Shown here piece after piece: positions 23,512 to 34,336 of a stretch of 64,000 nucleotides of DNA (positions are counted from its first letter, which is position 1; each line of letters starts with the position of its first letter). Below the pieces are notes generated by a model. That model saw only the letters and a program-made list of their open reading frames with translations. It made no database searches and was not told where the DNA came from. The DNA is taken from positions 1,865,750-1,929,749 of the forward strand of contig JACDQD010000009.1 in NCBI GenBank assembly GCA_019843655.1, written 5' to 3'. The position numbers and the translations under genes were made by a program. The DNA comes from Lethocerus indicus (Eukaryota; Arthropoda; Insecta; Hemiptera; Belostomatidae).

Positions 23512-23912
23512 ATATAATAGACCGAGGTTCAAATTATAGGCCAACGTATATTTCAATTAACGGTTTTACGGATGTCATTATAAGATATTGTTAACGGATA
23601 TTATTATGAGAAGACGGGACAAAAAATTTCGTTTCAGCGATGTCAGCATTTTGTACACGGCGTTTCCGCATACTAAACCAGCAACACTTTTCCGTATTCC
23701 GGGTTGTGCATCGGTGCGCCGTGCTTAAATCATAACCCAACGCTTAATTCTCTCTAATTTAGTGTTCGTTCCGTTTGAACTGATATATGTCAGACTAACA
23801 TGATGGGCATTTTCATAAAGATATATAGGAATATTTTACATCGTATAATAAACCGAGGTGCAAATTAGAGGCCAACTTATATTTCAATTAATATACGATT
23901 TTAAGGGTGTTT
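23512..23912. repeat. Family B-like unit between ~68-bp direct repeats
   Basis: Blocks at 23512-23578 and 23843-23912 share ATAATA.ACCGAGGT.CAAATT, GGCCAAC.TATATTTCAATTAA and a TTTTA.GG.TGT end. Between them, 23612-23840 matches 27290-27520 over about 230 bp. That core carries the inverted CACGGCG/GCGCCGTG blocks of family B in minus orientation. The direct repeats look like short LTRs or a long duplication; no coding is seen. Confidence 0.6.
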
Positions 23913-23918
23913 ATACAT

Positions 23919-24055
23919 GTGCAAAAGTGCCATCATTGGGTGGTCTCTTTTATCGAGACATTCGCGTGAAATGAAAAACACTCATCATTTGTACACATAA
24001 CTACATGTAGTTGGTCGTACAAAAATAAAAAGGTTAAAAAAAATAAAAAAAGGGT
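23919..24055 (+). mobile_element. Jockey-like LINE 3' UTR and poly(A)
   Basis: GCAAAAGTGCCATCATTGGG, a TCTCTTTTATCGAGACATTC block and a TTTGTACACATAACTACATG block match the 3' UTR of the LINE at 54.6-54.93 kb. The copy ends in an A-rich tail from about 24025. No coding region remains. Confidence 0.7.
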
Positions 24056-25048
24056 GTTTGAAGATATTATAGCTGCGAGGTTTGTGGGATGATTTTGTGT
24101 AGACTTTTGTGTAGATTTTTGAGGTGGGCTCGAGCCGTTTTACGAAAAATCATTCCTATATATTGATTCCCTTGTAGCTGATATCATTTTCATTTATGGT
24201 ATTGGGAGGGGCGGTACATTTTTCTCACCAAATTACCGTTCGGAGTGTACATGGGGTGGGCGGAAATTTCTTACCGAATATCGGTTCTAAACGAATTTGT
24301 CCGCTGGACAAGTAGAGCGGTAAGGGCGGCCTAATGGCCGGGAATGTCTGAATTAAATATGCCCCGTCCAATTTGTAAAGGGCGTTGGGAGAAGGTGGGA
24401 CATTATTTCTTCCCCCGCCGGGAGAATCCATTAGCGGTTCGACCGAAGAACAGTCGGATAAAAGAAGCAACTAAATGGAGGGTTTCTGAAACGGCGCCAT
24501 TACTGTATTCCGCCCACATCGGTCGTCAACACTGTACCGTCGTCTTGTTTATAATCTAAACATTAGTTTTTCAACGGATAGAATTAATCAATTTTATTGT
24601 ATTAAAAGAAGAAGGTGTCGAAAATGCTCGGTTTTGTCGACTTGGCACTCCATTTCAATGATCTTAAAATAAAAAAAAATTAAGGTCAACAAAAAAATCT
24701 CATATACTATCTTATAGAGAAAAGAAAGCTCTTTCGAATAACAATAAAACAATATGCCAAAACACTTTTTTATTCACGCGCTAATTCAAATTGAAAAAAC
24801 GGCCATTACTTATTAGCCAACCTAATATTTCAATTTTAATACAATATTTTAATCCTAAAACAAAGGTTTCTTTTCCTGTGCAGGTTTCGGTTGTTCGCCA
24901 TCTTCGATAGATGATACGTAGGCATGTTTTATCATTTTTTTGGTCACTGCATCATGCAATTATTCCCGAGGACTGGCATAATATATAGGAACGCTTTTAT
25001 TCTGTTTCGTACAGTCAGGATATAAGACATTTGGGATCATTTAATCCC
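24056..25048. other. Non-coding stretch with PLE-A fragment
   Basis: A small PLE-A arm piece (GCAGGTTTCGGTTGTTCGCC) lies at about 24880-24910. Complementary frames at 24225-24559 have no identifiable domain. No gene is recognised. Confidence 0.4.
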
Positions 25049-25226
25049 GGGGGCGCTAGTTGATCTATATCTAATAATTTTTGTTTAAATAGAAACCAAA
25101 ACGTTCATGGACAAATAGAAACTGTTTCAGCATTTTTATCTTACAATATTGAGTTTTTATTTGTCTATGGAAGTTTTGCTTTATATTTAAATAAAAATTA
25201 TTAGGTATAGATCAACTAGCGCCCCT
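25049..25226. mobile_element. 178-bp foldback MITE
   Basis: The left arm starts GGGGGCGCTAGTTGATCTAT and the right arm ends ATAGATCAACTAGCGCCCCT. The inverted match extends inward through AATAATTTTTGTTTAAAT and CATGGACAAATAGAAACT (left) to AGTTTTTATTTGTCTATGG (right), giving arms of about 75 bp around a short loop. There is no coding capacity. Its right end is the seed of the tandem array that follows. Confidence 0.85.
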
Positions 25227-25934
25227 GAGGGTGGTGCGGAAATGTACTTAACTAAAGTTCGTCGGGTGCACTCGCACCGATAAACTAGCGCCCCCATCAG
25301 TGTGGTGCGGAAATGTACTTAACTAAAGTTCGTCGGGTGCACTCGCACCGATAAACTAGCGCCCCCATCAGTGTGGTGCGGAAATGTACTTAACTAAAAG
25401 TTCGTTTGTGTGCACTCCGCACCGATAAACTAGCGCCCCCCATCAGTGTGGTGCGGAAATGTACTTAACTAAAAGTTCGTTGTGTTGCACTCACGCACCG
25501 ATTAAACTAACGCCCCAATCAGTGTGGTGCGGAAATGTACTTAACTAAAGTTCGTTGTGTGCACTCGCACCGATAAACTAGCGCCCCCATCAGTGTGGTG
25601 CGGAAATGTACTTAACTAAAGTTCGTCGGGTGCACTCGCACCGATAAACTAGCGCCCCCATCAGTGTGGTGCGGAAATGTACTTAACTAAAGTTCGTCGG
25701 GTGCACTCGCACCGATAAACTAACGCCCCATCGGTGTGGTTGCGAAATGCACTTAACTAAAGTTCGTCGGGTGCACTCGCACCGATAAACTAGCGCCCCC
25801 ATCAGTGTGGTGCGGAAATGTACTTAACTAAAGTTCGTCGGTGCACTCGCACCGATAAACTAGCGCCCCCATCAGTGTGGTGCGGAAATGTACTTAACTA
25901 AAGTTCGTTGTGTGCACTCGCACCGATAAACTAG
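25206..25934. repeat. 71-bp satellite-like tandem array, ten units
   Basis: GTGCGGAAATGTACTTAACT starts at 25234, 25305, 25376, 25451, 25527, 25598, 25669, 25739 (variant), 25810 and 25880. The unit is 71 bp, with two units of 75-76 bp and two of 70 bp. Each unit contains a GGTGC-ACTC-GCACC hairpin and ATAAACTAGCGCCCCCATCA, which resembles the right terminus of the preceding MITE (ATCAACTAGCGCCCCTGAGG). The last unit stops after ATAAACTAGA. No coding potential is seen. Confidence 0.93.
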
Positions 25935-26035
25935 ATTACTAAAATTTACTAAAACTTTTTTCAATAAATTTTGGACATACAGGAAAACTTTTATGATCGT
26001 AAATAGACAATACCAGATAGGTTTGACTTGTACAA

Positions 26036-26221
26036 GTGACAGTGACAGTGAGGATGCCCAAAAAACACCCAAAGTGCCGACAGTGATTAACGCCGCTACT
26101 GAAGACGGCGAGCGGCCGAAACCGGTCTAGCAAAAGATCAAACCGGCGAGAGGAGACAGAAAGACACGAAATCCACGGTATTCCAACCCCTAGCAGACCG
26201 CAAAACACGTATTCTAAACTA
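26036..26221. mobile_element. PLE-A copy 9, right arm with tail
   Basis: It starts in the core (CAAGTGACAGTGACAGTGAG) and contains CAAAGTGCCGACAGTGATTA, an intact ribozyme motif, CCAACCCCTAGCAGACCGCA and the end GTATTCTAAACTA. The left arm is absent, as in copy 5. Confidence 0.85.
26095..26131 (+). ncRNA. Hammerhead-like motif (PLE-A copy 9)
   Basis: Intact arrangement: GCTA, CTGAAGA, one unpaired C, GGC-GAGCG-GCC, GAA, ACCGGT, cleavage C, TAGC. It is identical in all core positions to the other intact copies. Confidence 0.55.
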
Positions 26222-27289
26222 GCCTGATATATATATTTTTTTAAAATATGATACGAATTCTGCTGTAATTAGCTCTAATTTAATGATTCGTAATAGCGAT
26301 ATTTCATTAGACCGCTAATTTGAGGTTCGAAAATCGATTCAGTTATCAACAGTCAATCGAAAAATTCCTTCTTAATGCCAACTTCTGTGGCTGATTTTTA
26401 AACGTTTAAATAATTACAGGATCGGGACAATTTTCAAATTTGAATCGAATTTCAAACTCGAATTGAAAATTGGGAGGACACGATCTTACAATCTCACTAT
26501 AACGGCTGCGAATACTAAACTATTATCGATCAGCGAATTCAATTAATGCATAAAATTAAATTCGGAATCTGTGCAATTCCCGAGATAGCCCAACGTGCAA
26601 TAATAATAATAGAATGATTCCCTAGAGACCGTGCGGCGTTGCAATTATTCGAATGGCCAGTGCCAGGTGCACAGTTAACCCTCGGGAAATATAATATTGA
26701 ATAAATAATTAGACCGATATCAGCACGGCGGGAAACGTGCTAGATACCGCAATTACCGAAGACCACAAATCGTATCAATTCCTTGAAATATTACTACATT
26801 TAATTATATATACGGGACCGCTCCTCTACCTTTCGGGATGAATTTATCCCGATAAATTACTAAATCCGAAGGGACGAACCAATATCCACGTTTTGCGCAT
26901 TAATTTGGAATATCCACAAGTGGCCGTAGAGTTCAGTACAAAATGGCAAGAGTAATTGATACGTTTCGAACGAATTATTAAAGATGATAAATTTTGAAAG
27001 CCGACTCCGTAAGTGAAGGAAAATGTTGAATTCATAATTTTGTCTCGAATTTTTTTCATTCCTTCAGACAACAACAATAAAAAAAAAACGGAAATTCTTT
27101 CAAAATACGAAATCAACGAAGGTTCCAATTTTAAAGTTGAAATCGGCGGGCTGCTAAAATTTGTTTTATCCTGTCGCGCCCAGCGAGAAATTTATTCTAT
27201 AAAATTATCCCAACTTGTTGCTCAACCGGATCATCCTGTATTATAGACGGGGTGAAATAAAAACCGGTCCTAGCTAGGGGGAGAGGAGC
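26222..27289. other. Non-coding stretch
   Basis: AT-rich. Complementary frames at 26844-27246 have no known motif. No gene is recognised. Confidence 0.4.
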
Positions 27290-27520
27290 GAGACGGGACA
27301 ACAGAAATCGTGTCAGCGATGTCAGCATTTTGTATACGGCGTTACCGCATACTAAACCCGCAACACTTCTCAGTTTGCCGGGTTGTGCATCGCTGCGCCG
27401 TGCTTAATTCATAACCCAACGCTTGATTCTCCCTCCAATTTAGTGTTCGTTCCGTTTGAACTGATATTGTCAGAATAACATGATGGGAATTTTCATAACG
27501 ATATATAGGAATATTTTTAC
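27290..27520 (-). repeat. Family B-like repeat, second long copy
   Basis: Matches 23612-23840 along its length: AGACGGGACA, GTCAGCGATGTCAGCATTTT, ACCGCATACTAAACC, CGGGTTGTGCATCG, GCGCCGTGCTTAA, TTAGTGTTCGTTCCGTTTGA and CGATATATAGGAATATTT. It lacks the flanking ~68-bp direct repeats, so the 230-bp unit moves or duplicates on its own. Confidence 0.75.
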
Positions 27521-28267
27521 ACTGATAAAATGCTTCTGCGAAACATTATCTGTCCCAGCTATCTAAGCTGCACTCAGATTAGTTTGTTCAACGCCTGAAA
27601 ACTGCATCTACGATGCAATTGCGGACAAATTTCAGCTAATTGTGTAAGAAATCCGAGGTTGGGCAGAGAGCGTCTGCTACTTTGGCAAGGTGGCCGCATT
27701 TCAGCCCCCGCTAAAACTCACTCCCTTCTATCCAATTCTCGGCCAAATTGCTTTGTTTTTTGTTTGTTGGTTTTCTCTTTTAACCCATTTCTTCTTTTCT
27801 TTCTCTCTCTCTCTCTCTCTCTCTTGCACTCCGACAATTGGATAGTTCCCGCCGGACAATGGATCGTTCCGACTAACTGTCTTCGTTTCTTTGTCCCTTC
27901 CACCTCCTCCTCCTCCTCCTCTTCTTCTTCTTCTTCTTCTTTTTTTGGCTTTCAAAATCAATACCTCGGTCTTATTTTTATTATATAAATTGACCAATTT
28001 TTACGGACTCGGTCGAAAAAGCGACCCGAATCTCCGCTGTTGTATTCCAGAATGGCGACAACGTTGGCGTTTCGGACGGCCACTATTAGTCTGGTTAAGA
28101 GGAATTTGAACTAGTGATGGTATATTGGTTAGGTATCCTATTGTCCCTAGTATTTTCCTACTAGAATTCCAACAAGTTACGTAGAATTAACAACCAATGT
28201 AACCAATATTTCAGTACAGATAGGGACTAAAAAGATAATTTTTCAGCCTACGAAAAATAAATAACAA
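27521..28267. other. Non-coding stretch with pyrimidine simple repeats
   Basis: (TC)n at about 27801-27824 and (CTC)n/(TTC)n at 27903-27941 create spurious Ser/Pro/Leu or Arg/Gly-rich frames on both strands. No gene is recognised. Confidence 0.6.
27903..27941. repeat. (CTC)n-(TTC)n triplet microsatellite
   Basis: CTC units switch to TTC units, a 39-bp pyrimidine tract. The mirrored polypurine strand gives the Gly/Arg/Lys-rich frame seen in reverse. Confidence 0.95.
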
Positions 28268-28328
28268 TCAATGATTTAAGGTATAAAATTAACCTTTAAT
28301 TAGGTTTTGATGACATTAAATATTTATT
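28268..28328 (-). repeat. Repeat block next to PLE-A copy 10, shared with 34.1 kb
   Basis: ATGATTTAAGGTATAAAATT, AACCTTTAATTAGGTTTTGA and TGACATTAAATATTTATTGT are the reverse complement of 34082-34155. In both places the block directly abuts a PLE-A arm end. Confidence 0.75.
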
Positions 28329-28567
28329 GTAGATTTCGTGTGTTTCTGTCTCCTCTCGCTGGTTCTGCTAGACCGGTTTCGGCTGCTCGCCATCTGACAG
28401 TGACAGTGCAGTTAGGATGCCCAAAAAACATCTAAAGTGACTAAAACCGCTACTGAAGATGGCGACCGGCCGAAACCTGCAAAAGACTAAACCGGCGAGA
28501 GGAGATAGAAAACACACGAAATCCACGGTATTCCAAAGCCTCGCAGACCACAAAACTGGTATGTTAA
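28329..28567. mobile_element. PLE-A copy 10, tail on the right
   Basis: The left arm TAGATTTCGTGTGTTTCTGT has no tail. The core is GACAGTGACAGTGCAGTTAG. The right arm ends CACAAAACTGGTATGTTAAA. Both ribozymes are broken: the left lost the CTTCAGTAGC part, and the right lost CGGTCTAG. Confidence 0.85.
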
Positions 28568-28578
28568 AATATTTGTTA

Positions 28579-29617
28579 TTAATTCCTTAATTGTCTGATA
28601 CAATTCGCGAGTTCGGTCTGTTAAATAAATAAGAGCGTTAAACGTAAAGTAATTGGGTAATTATATCTTCGATAACTTCTTCATATCTTTCGTAACTCAT
28701 TGATTATACGATCATTACACTATAATGATTATGTTTATTTAAAACATTTATCAAAATGCGTTTCCTGAAAATCCACAAAAGACCGGATTTGTAGTAATTG
28801 TTTCGCAATAATAGCAGGGGTGACAATAAACTAAATATCGGACGAATAAAGTAACTTTAATTACTGCTGATAACGAACGGATTCGAGAATTTCGGAAGAG
28901 GACGGTACAACGGCTCTCGAAAAGTTCCAGAGTACTTCGAATACTCTGAAAATGATGCCCCTCGTACTTCTATCTTCAAGGAGAGCCGAGATTCATTCAG
29001 GCCACTTGAAGTATTCACTCGAATACTCAGAGTAAAATATCAAACGGATAATTTGCGATGGCTCGATGTTCGCAGAACAGCGTTAATTCCAATTAACGGC
29101 AGCATTGCCAGTGGCCGTTAATTGAAAAAATTCATTTCATCACCCGCCACCTTTCGGCTATAACAATACGTCATTAACATGTTAAAATAACAGTGCTGTG
29201 AAAAAAATCTGAAATGTCGACAGTTAGACGCGTTTCAAGGATAGACGATAGATTAAAATAATAAGTGAAAGGTAATTGCCAAAAGCTTGGGATGATTGAA
29301 AAATTTGTCTGTCCAATGAGGGATTGCTGGGCACTATTAAATCAGTTCAGGTATCTCAGTTCGCTTCAGTTCAAAACCGAAACGAAAACATTTTCTGAAA
29401 TTTTGAATTGAATCCAATTTCGCGTATTCGAGCATAGAAATGTTCATGTCGATTATTCACTGGCGGTATAAAAAAGGGTGGGCAACGTAAAAACGGTTGC
29501 GGAATAGATCACCGGGAGATAACAGGTGATGTATTACCCGACAGAGGATACGACCTCCAGATAGAGGATAACCCGCATGCTGTCTCCGTTAGGGAGCGTT
29601 TTTATTTCAGGATTTTA

Positions 29618-29674
<57 letters not shown>

Positions 29675-31105
29675 GTTCTTTTTGTATCCACCGTAAAATA
29701 TAGCGGTTTTCGATCAAATGCACTTTGCCCCGGACCCACTTTCTTTTCGGGCATTCGGCCACTCGGTTAAGTTAAGGCGGTTGTAATAAATCGGCACTTT
29801 ATCGGTAGGCAGCGAATTCTATTGCCGAAGAAGCGTCCTTTTGGCACAGTCACTGTCCGTAAATTCTCGGGCGGGGCTTTTTTTCCCAATCCGTGCAAGC
29901 AAGGATTAAGGTTTCTACCGGCGCGAGTAGAAAAGCCGAAAGCAGAGACAGGGCGCTTTGTTCGGGAAACGGATGGACGGGACGAAGAAATCATTTAGTC
30001 GACTAAAAATGCCGGATGCCGCTCTTTTCAACTGAAACTGATGATACATCTAAAACATCGTGAAGTTTTCGTATAATATATTGAATAAAATAAATAGAGT
30101 ACAGTGAGATATTTCAGGTTGACCGCCTTTAAGAGCCTAATCTCTACCCTAACGACGGAAAGCTACTGAAGACGTAAATAAACGAGCGGTCCCAGCGGAG
30201 ATTATATTATTATGAAACCCACTCGGAAGCCAAACAAGTATTTCGAGTACCTCTCGTACGCAAATGTCTTCTGTATTCAATTGTCACGACAGAACGTGAC
30301 CCGCTCAGGACGCAGGTTGGGACAAAGACTTAGTGCACTTGAATCACGGGGGACAGTAAATTTAAGCCGTTGAATATTGCATGAACATCGATTTTCCGAC
30401 CGGAACCCGCGTATCCGAGTGGCCACGTATCGCACAAAGTGTTGTGTTTCTCAGATTCATTCGGCGAACTGAATGAAAAATTCCATTATCTAGGTACATT
30501 TCATCTAGGTACCAATCCTCACATTCTCACACAGTGAAACCTCTAGATTATCTAATAGTCTGAATAGTCTAAAAAGCCCAGCCGATTTGGCGGCTCAGTT
30601 CGTTATTTTCAATTTTTTTTTTCAAGTACTTGTTACACTCGTGTATTGGCAGTACGACTGTAATTGTTTAACACCGTAAATACTAACTTTCGGGCCTCGA
30701 ACAGTTTAAATTATCACATTCAACTTTCGGCCGTAACTTACCCGAGTGAAGTCCAGATAAGAGAAGTCCCCTCTTGTGACAGCTACACGGCAACATTGCG
30801 TCGCCGGATCGTCCGACCAGAATTTATTCTACCGGAAACGGCCGCTCGCCATCTTCAGTAGACACATTTCGATTGCCCCTGAGGTATTCTATCCTTTACT
30901 CAGTAGAAATTCATTGAACCGGAGGTGTTAAACAAAAATCATATCTTTCGCGTTTGGAGTTTACGTCGGAAATAAATGAATTTAAACGAATGACGAATTT
31001 GAATAAATATCTACCACAACAACAGAAGCTACAGCGTTAGCTATTCTGCACGCTCGTTCAATTCAGACGAGTGTAAATTTGAATTGATTTAATATAAAAC
31101 TTATA
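28579..31105. other. Non-coding stretch with AT microsatellite
   Basis: No gene is recognised in about 2.5 kb. The strongest frames (29767-29994 minus, 30664-30861 plus) have no identifiable domain. A PLE-A arm remnant (GGAAACGGCCGCTCGCCATC) lies at about 30835-30862. Confidence 0.45.
29621..29672. repeat. (AT)26 microsatellite
   Basis: A 52-bp uninterrupted AT dinucleotide run, the longest simple repeat in the window. Confidence 0.97.
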
Positions 31106-31107
31106 AA

Positions 31108-31276
31108 ATATCGCTGAGATCTTGAGGAGTTCTTCGAGGGAGGAATTAAAAATTTGCCGGAAAAGTAGCGGCGGAGAGTTTTCCATAATATCGGTGAATA
31201 TATAGTAGATTAATAATTAAAGTTTCTTTTTTAGCAAAATAAAATATGTCGATTACTTTTGGGTACTCCTAATATA
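31108..31276 (+). mobile_element. Deleted mariner element, copy 3 of 4 (left end lost)
   Basis: The decayed transposase tail (EEFFEGGIKNLPEK-like reading) is followed by ATCGGTGAATATATAGTAGA, TTAATAATTAAAGTTTCTTT and the right inverted repeat ATTACTTTTGGGTACTCCTA. The left end with GTACCCAAAAG is missing. Confidence 0.78.
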
Positions 31277-32131
31277 ACGGATTTTCTAGAATTACATGAT
31301 TTTAACTAGTATAAAATTGAATGAAAATTCATATTCCTTGTAATCACGTGACAAGAGGTTTTTAAAAGGTTTTAAAATTAATATATTGTTTCTAAAGGTA
31401 AGAAACAACTTACCCTACGGTTCGGTTTAACGTGTTTACCTTAATGTTCTTTGTCAGTGTGACGAAAGTTTTTTTTTTTCTGTCCGCGTCCGTAAAATAA
31501 TAAGCGTTGTCGGAAAATTGTCACCGAGAGGATCTTCCCGGCCGTTTTGGGAGGTTTATTTTTTCCGCCGACTTTTCACCTACAATTTACGGCTCCGCCT
31601 CCGCCGCCCCCGCACCACCGTCGCGGTTTTCCTAACGGCGGAGTTTTTCACTTTTCCGGACGGCCGGGAAAACTCTCCCCCCCCCCGGGTGATATATATA
31701 TGCCGCTGTTGAACAAACAGTTTCCACTTCGTACACGTCGTAGAGAAGTGAGAGGGGCGGTCCCAGCGGTTGGGGGAGGGTTTTTTTTTATGGGGGGGGG
31801 TGAGATAACGGATAAAAATTCCTCATTTAAACAAATTTCGTTGAAATTCTCCGACCGTTCGGCCGATTTGAATTTTCCTATATACCATTATAGGATATGA
31901 ATAGGGGGGGGGGAAATTTTGAATCTGCCCCATACGCAGCGTCAGCGGGGTTGGATGTTCGAACCGCTGAACAGAAATGACGGATATGATATGTAGGCGG
32001 GGTCATGTGCCGCAGCAGATGATGTGTACGATACGCGAGATATACCGTGTCATGTTGGGACGACGAATGCGGGTTAGCCCCGTATGAACATCATATGGGA
32101 ACAACGTATGAATATCATCTCATACCGTATA
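31277..32131. other. Non-coding stretch with homopolymer tracts
   Basis: G/C and T homopolymers (31679, 31787 and 31904) generate the Pro/Gly-rich frames here. No gene is recognised. Confidence 0.45.
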
Positions 32132-32232
32132 TTTCGTGTGTTTCCGTCGGTTTCGTCTTTTCCGCTAGACCGGTTTCGGCTGTCCGCCATCTTCAGTAGC
32201 GGTGCTAGTCACTTTTGGCACTAGCCAAAATA
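32132..32232 (-). mobile_element. PLE-A copy 11, single left arm
   Basis: ATTTCGTGTGTTTCCGTCGG, GCTAGACCGGTTTCGGCTGT, CCGCCATCTTCAGTAGCGGT and CTAGTCACTTTTGGCACT. It stops after GGCACTAG. The ribozyme's helix II loop is altered (GGACA), but the core is otherwise complete. Confidence 0.8.
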
Positions 32233-33465
32233 TTCACGCCATATATTTCATATCAATGTCCATATTCATGTATTCATATTCATGTCAAAAATATGTCATA
32301 TATTTTTTGTTAAAATTAGAAAATATCCTATTTAGTTTCGAAACTTTGTTTCGAGAATCCGACTTATTCGATTCATATTTATTTATTTTTCTGTTTTATT
32401 GCCTCAACGGTATAATACAATCAGGAGGGATGTTAAAGTAGCACTAACAACAAATAATAATCCACTACCGTTCCCCAAATTTTTTTTTAGAAATTTATTT
32501 TATTTTATTTCATCTATTTTTCAGGCGTATGTAAGGAAAATTTGGTATATCGGGAAGTTTTAGTAGGGTCTCCACCATAGGATAATGGCGCGTGGAATTT
32601 CTTCTATTTCTGTATGGTAAGTTAACAGACGAACCATTTTTACAGGCGTAATAATTCCTCCAACGCACTGAATTACAGTCTGATTACAGTCTCTAAACTT
32701 ACCAATACTGTTCAGTTTATTCGGGGTTTCCTCCATTTTTTTCATTCACGTCCGACCCCATCTCTACCTAAGGAATTACTTCGCCGGTTTCCCGACAGAT
32801 TCATAGCACATTTTCCGGTCAATTACGTTTCTGAATTGCCAGTTTCCGGCGGCATACACCAAGGCTGAAATGTATTCTTATTCGGGATAGGAAGGAAATC
32901 GTACGGAATTTTGAATAAAATCGTACCGCAGGCCGGAAAATCATACGAGCTGTGATTATTCGGCGGCGAAAAAAGGTCGGCCGATAAAAACGGTTTGTAC
33001 TTTATATCAAAATACGAGCGTACTCAGCTCGTAAACCAGCGCGAGGCCTACCAAGGTCCCGACCAAGGCACAAGTGATTTAAACTGAATATTTTACAAAG
33101 TTATATTTTCGGTTGTGATAGTGTCTCCGGCGTGTATATATATATATATACTGGAGAGGGGCTTTTCCGGCACAATTTCCAGGCGACCCAGATTCGCGCT
33201 GCATTATTCATACAGGTACCTTAAAAATGGATCAACCGTACCGTGTACAAGGGAATGGTATGTCGCCGCCGCCGTATTTGTTCGCGTGGGAAATTCTTCG
33301 CCCGAGACGTGAACGGCTTAACAGTCGAATGAAGGTGCGAATAACCAATTGAGATAAACGGAAGAATAAGTCGACAAAATGTGAACAGATACCGCATTCA
33401 CTTGGATTAGGCTAAAACCCAGAGATGAAGTGTTAATGTAAACGTTAAAAGGAGGAATTTGAATA
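32233..33465. other. Non-coding stretch
   Basis: No gene is recognised. A short TA microsatellite lies near 33135. Confidence 0.4.
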
Positions 33466-33665
33466 CAGTAGATTCCGTGTGTTTCTGTCTCCTCTCGCCG
33501 GTTTTGGTCTATTGCTAGACCCCGTCTTTCAGTAGCGGTATTATTGAAGAACACAATAACAGGACACGTGTATATATATATACACACGACAAACAGACAA
33601 CCGCCACAGTACAAGTGACAGTGACAGTGAAATGAGGATGTCGGTAAAACATCCAAAGTGCCGAA
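33466..33665. mobile_element. PLE-A copy 12, right arm cut before the ribozyme
   Basis: Left arm GTAGATTCCGTGTGTTTCTG, interior ACACAATAACAGGACACGTG, a short TA run and GACAAACAGACAACCGCCAC, then core GTACAAGTGACAGTGACAGT up to AAACATCCAAAGTGCCGAAG. Part of the left ribozyme is deleted (GCTAGACCCCGTCTTTCAGT). Confidence 0.83.
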
Positions 33666-33880
33666 GAATATTTTCGGTTGGCCGAACGAATTTTTAATAT
33701 TCATTAAAACTGTTTAACCTGATTTTTTCCCCTCATTAAACATTTTACAGCAGTCGATAAAACTTTACAACCGCGGGAATTTAGAATTCAAATTTGTTCT
33801 ATGAAATAGAAATAAATGGATCGAGCCTTTTAAATGCTGTTAAATTCATAGATAGCTTTTAAAGAAGATTTCCTATACCG

Positions 33881-34095
33881 TAGATCGTGTGTTTCTGTCT
33901 CCTCTCGCTGCCGGTTTGGTCTTTCGCTAGATCGGTTTCGGCCGCTCGCCATTTTCAGCAGCGCTGTGTTAGTCACTTTGGATGTTTTTTGGGCATCCTA
34001 ACTGCACTGTCACTGTCAGACGGCGAGCGGCCGAAACCGGTCTAGCGAAAGACCAAACCGGCAGCGAGAGGAGACAGAAACACACGAAATCTACA
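33881..34095. mobile_element. PLE-A copy 13, compact palindrome
   Basis: Left arm (GTGTTTCTGTCTCCTCTCGC, CCATTTTCAGCAGCGCTGTG), core TTTTTTGGGCATCCTAACTG, then the mirrored right arm, closing at ACACACGAAATCTACAATAG. Its right edge abuts the 34082-34155 repeat block, and copy 14 follows within 70 bp. Confidence 0.85.
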
Positions 34096-34163
34096 ATAGA
34101 TATTTAGTGTCATCAAAACCTAATTGAAGGTTAATTTTATACCATGATTTAATGGCACTTCAG

Positions 34164-34336
34164 ATGTTTTTTTGAGCATCCCCACTGCACTGTCACTGTC
34201 AAGTGACTAACACAGCGCTACTGAAGACGGCGAGCGGCCGAAACCGGTCTAGCAAAAGGCCAAACCGGCGAGAGGAGACAGAAACACAACAAATCTACGC
34301 TGTATTCCAACCCCTCCCAGACCACTAAACAGGTAT
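34164..34336. mobile_element. PLE-A copy 14, right arm with tail
   Basis: Starts CACTTCAGATGTTTTTTTGA, has GCATCCCCACTGCACTGTCA, an intact ribozyme motif, CCAACCCCTCCCAGACCACT and the tail AAACAGGTATCC. The left half is reduced to core sequence. Confidence 0.83.
34217..34253 (+). ncRNA. Hammerhead-like motif (PLE-A copy 14)
   Basis: All paired and core elements are present: GCTA, CTGAAGA, C, GGC-GAGCG-GCC, GAA, ACCGGT, C, TAGC. Confidence 0.55.

Noticed and set aside
25206..25934. CRISPR array interpretation of the 71-bp repeats
   Set aside because: The whole unit repeats with no unique spacers, in a eukaryotic context; it is a satellite-type array.
31547..31900. Pro-rich 117-aa frame
   Set aside because: It is generated by C and G homopolymer tracts and has no supporting features.
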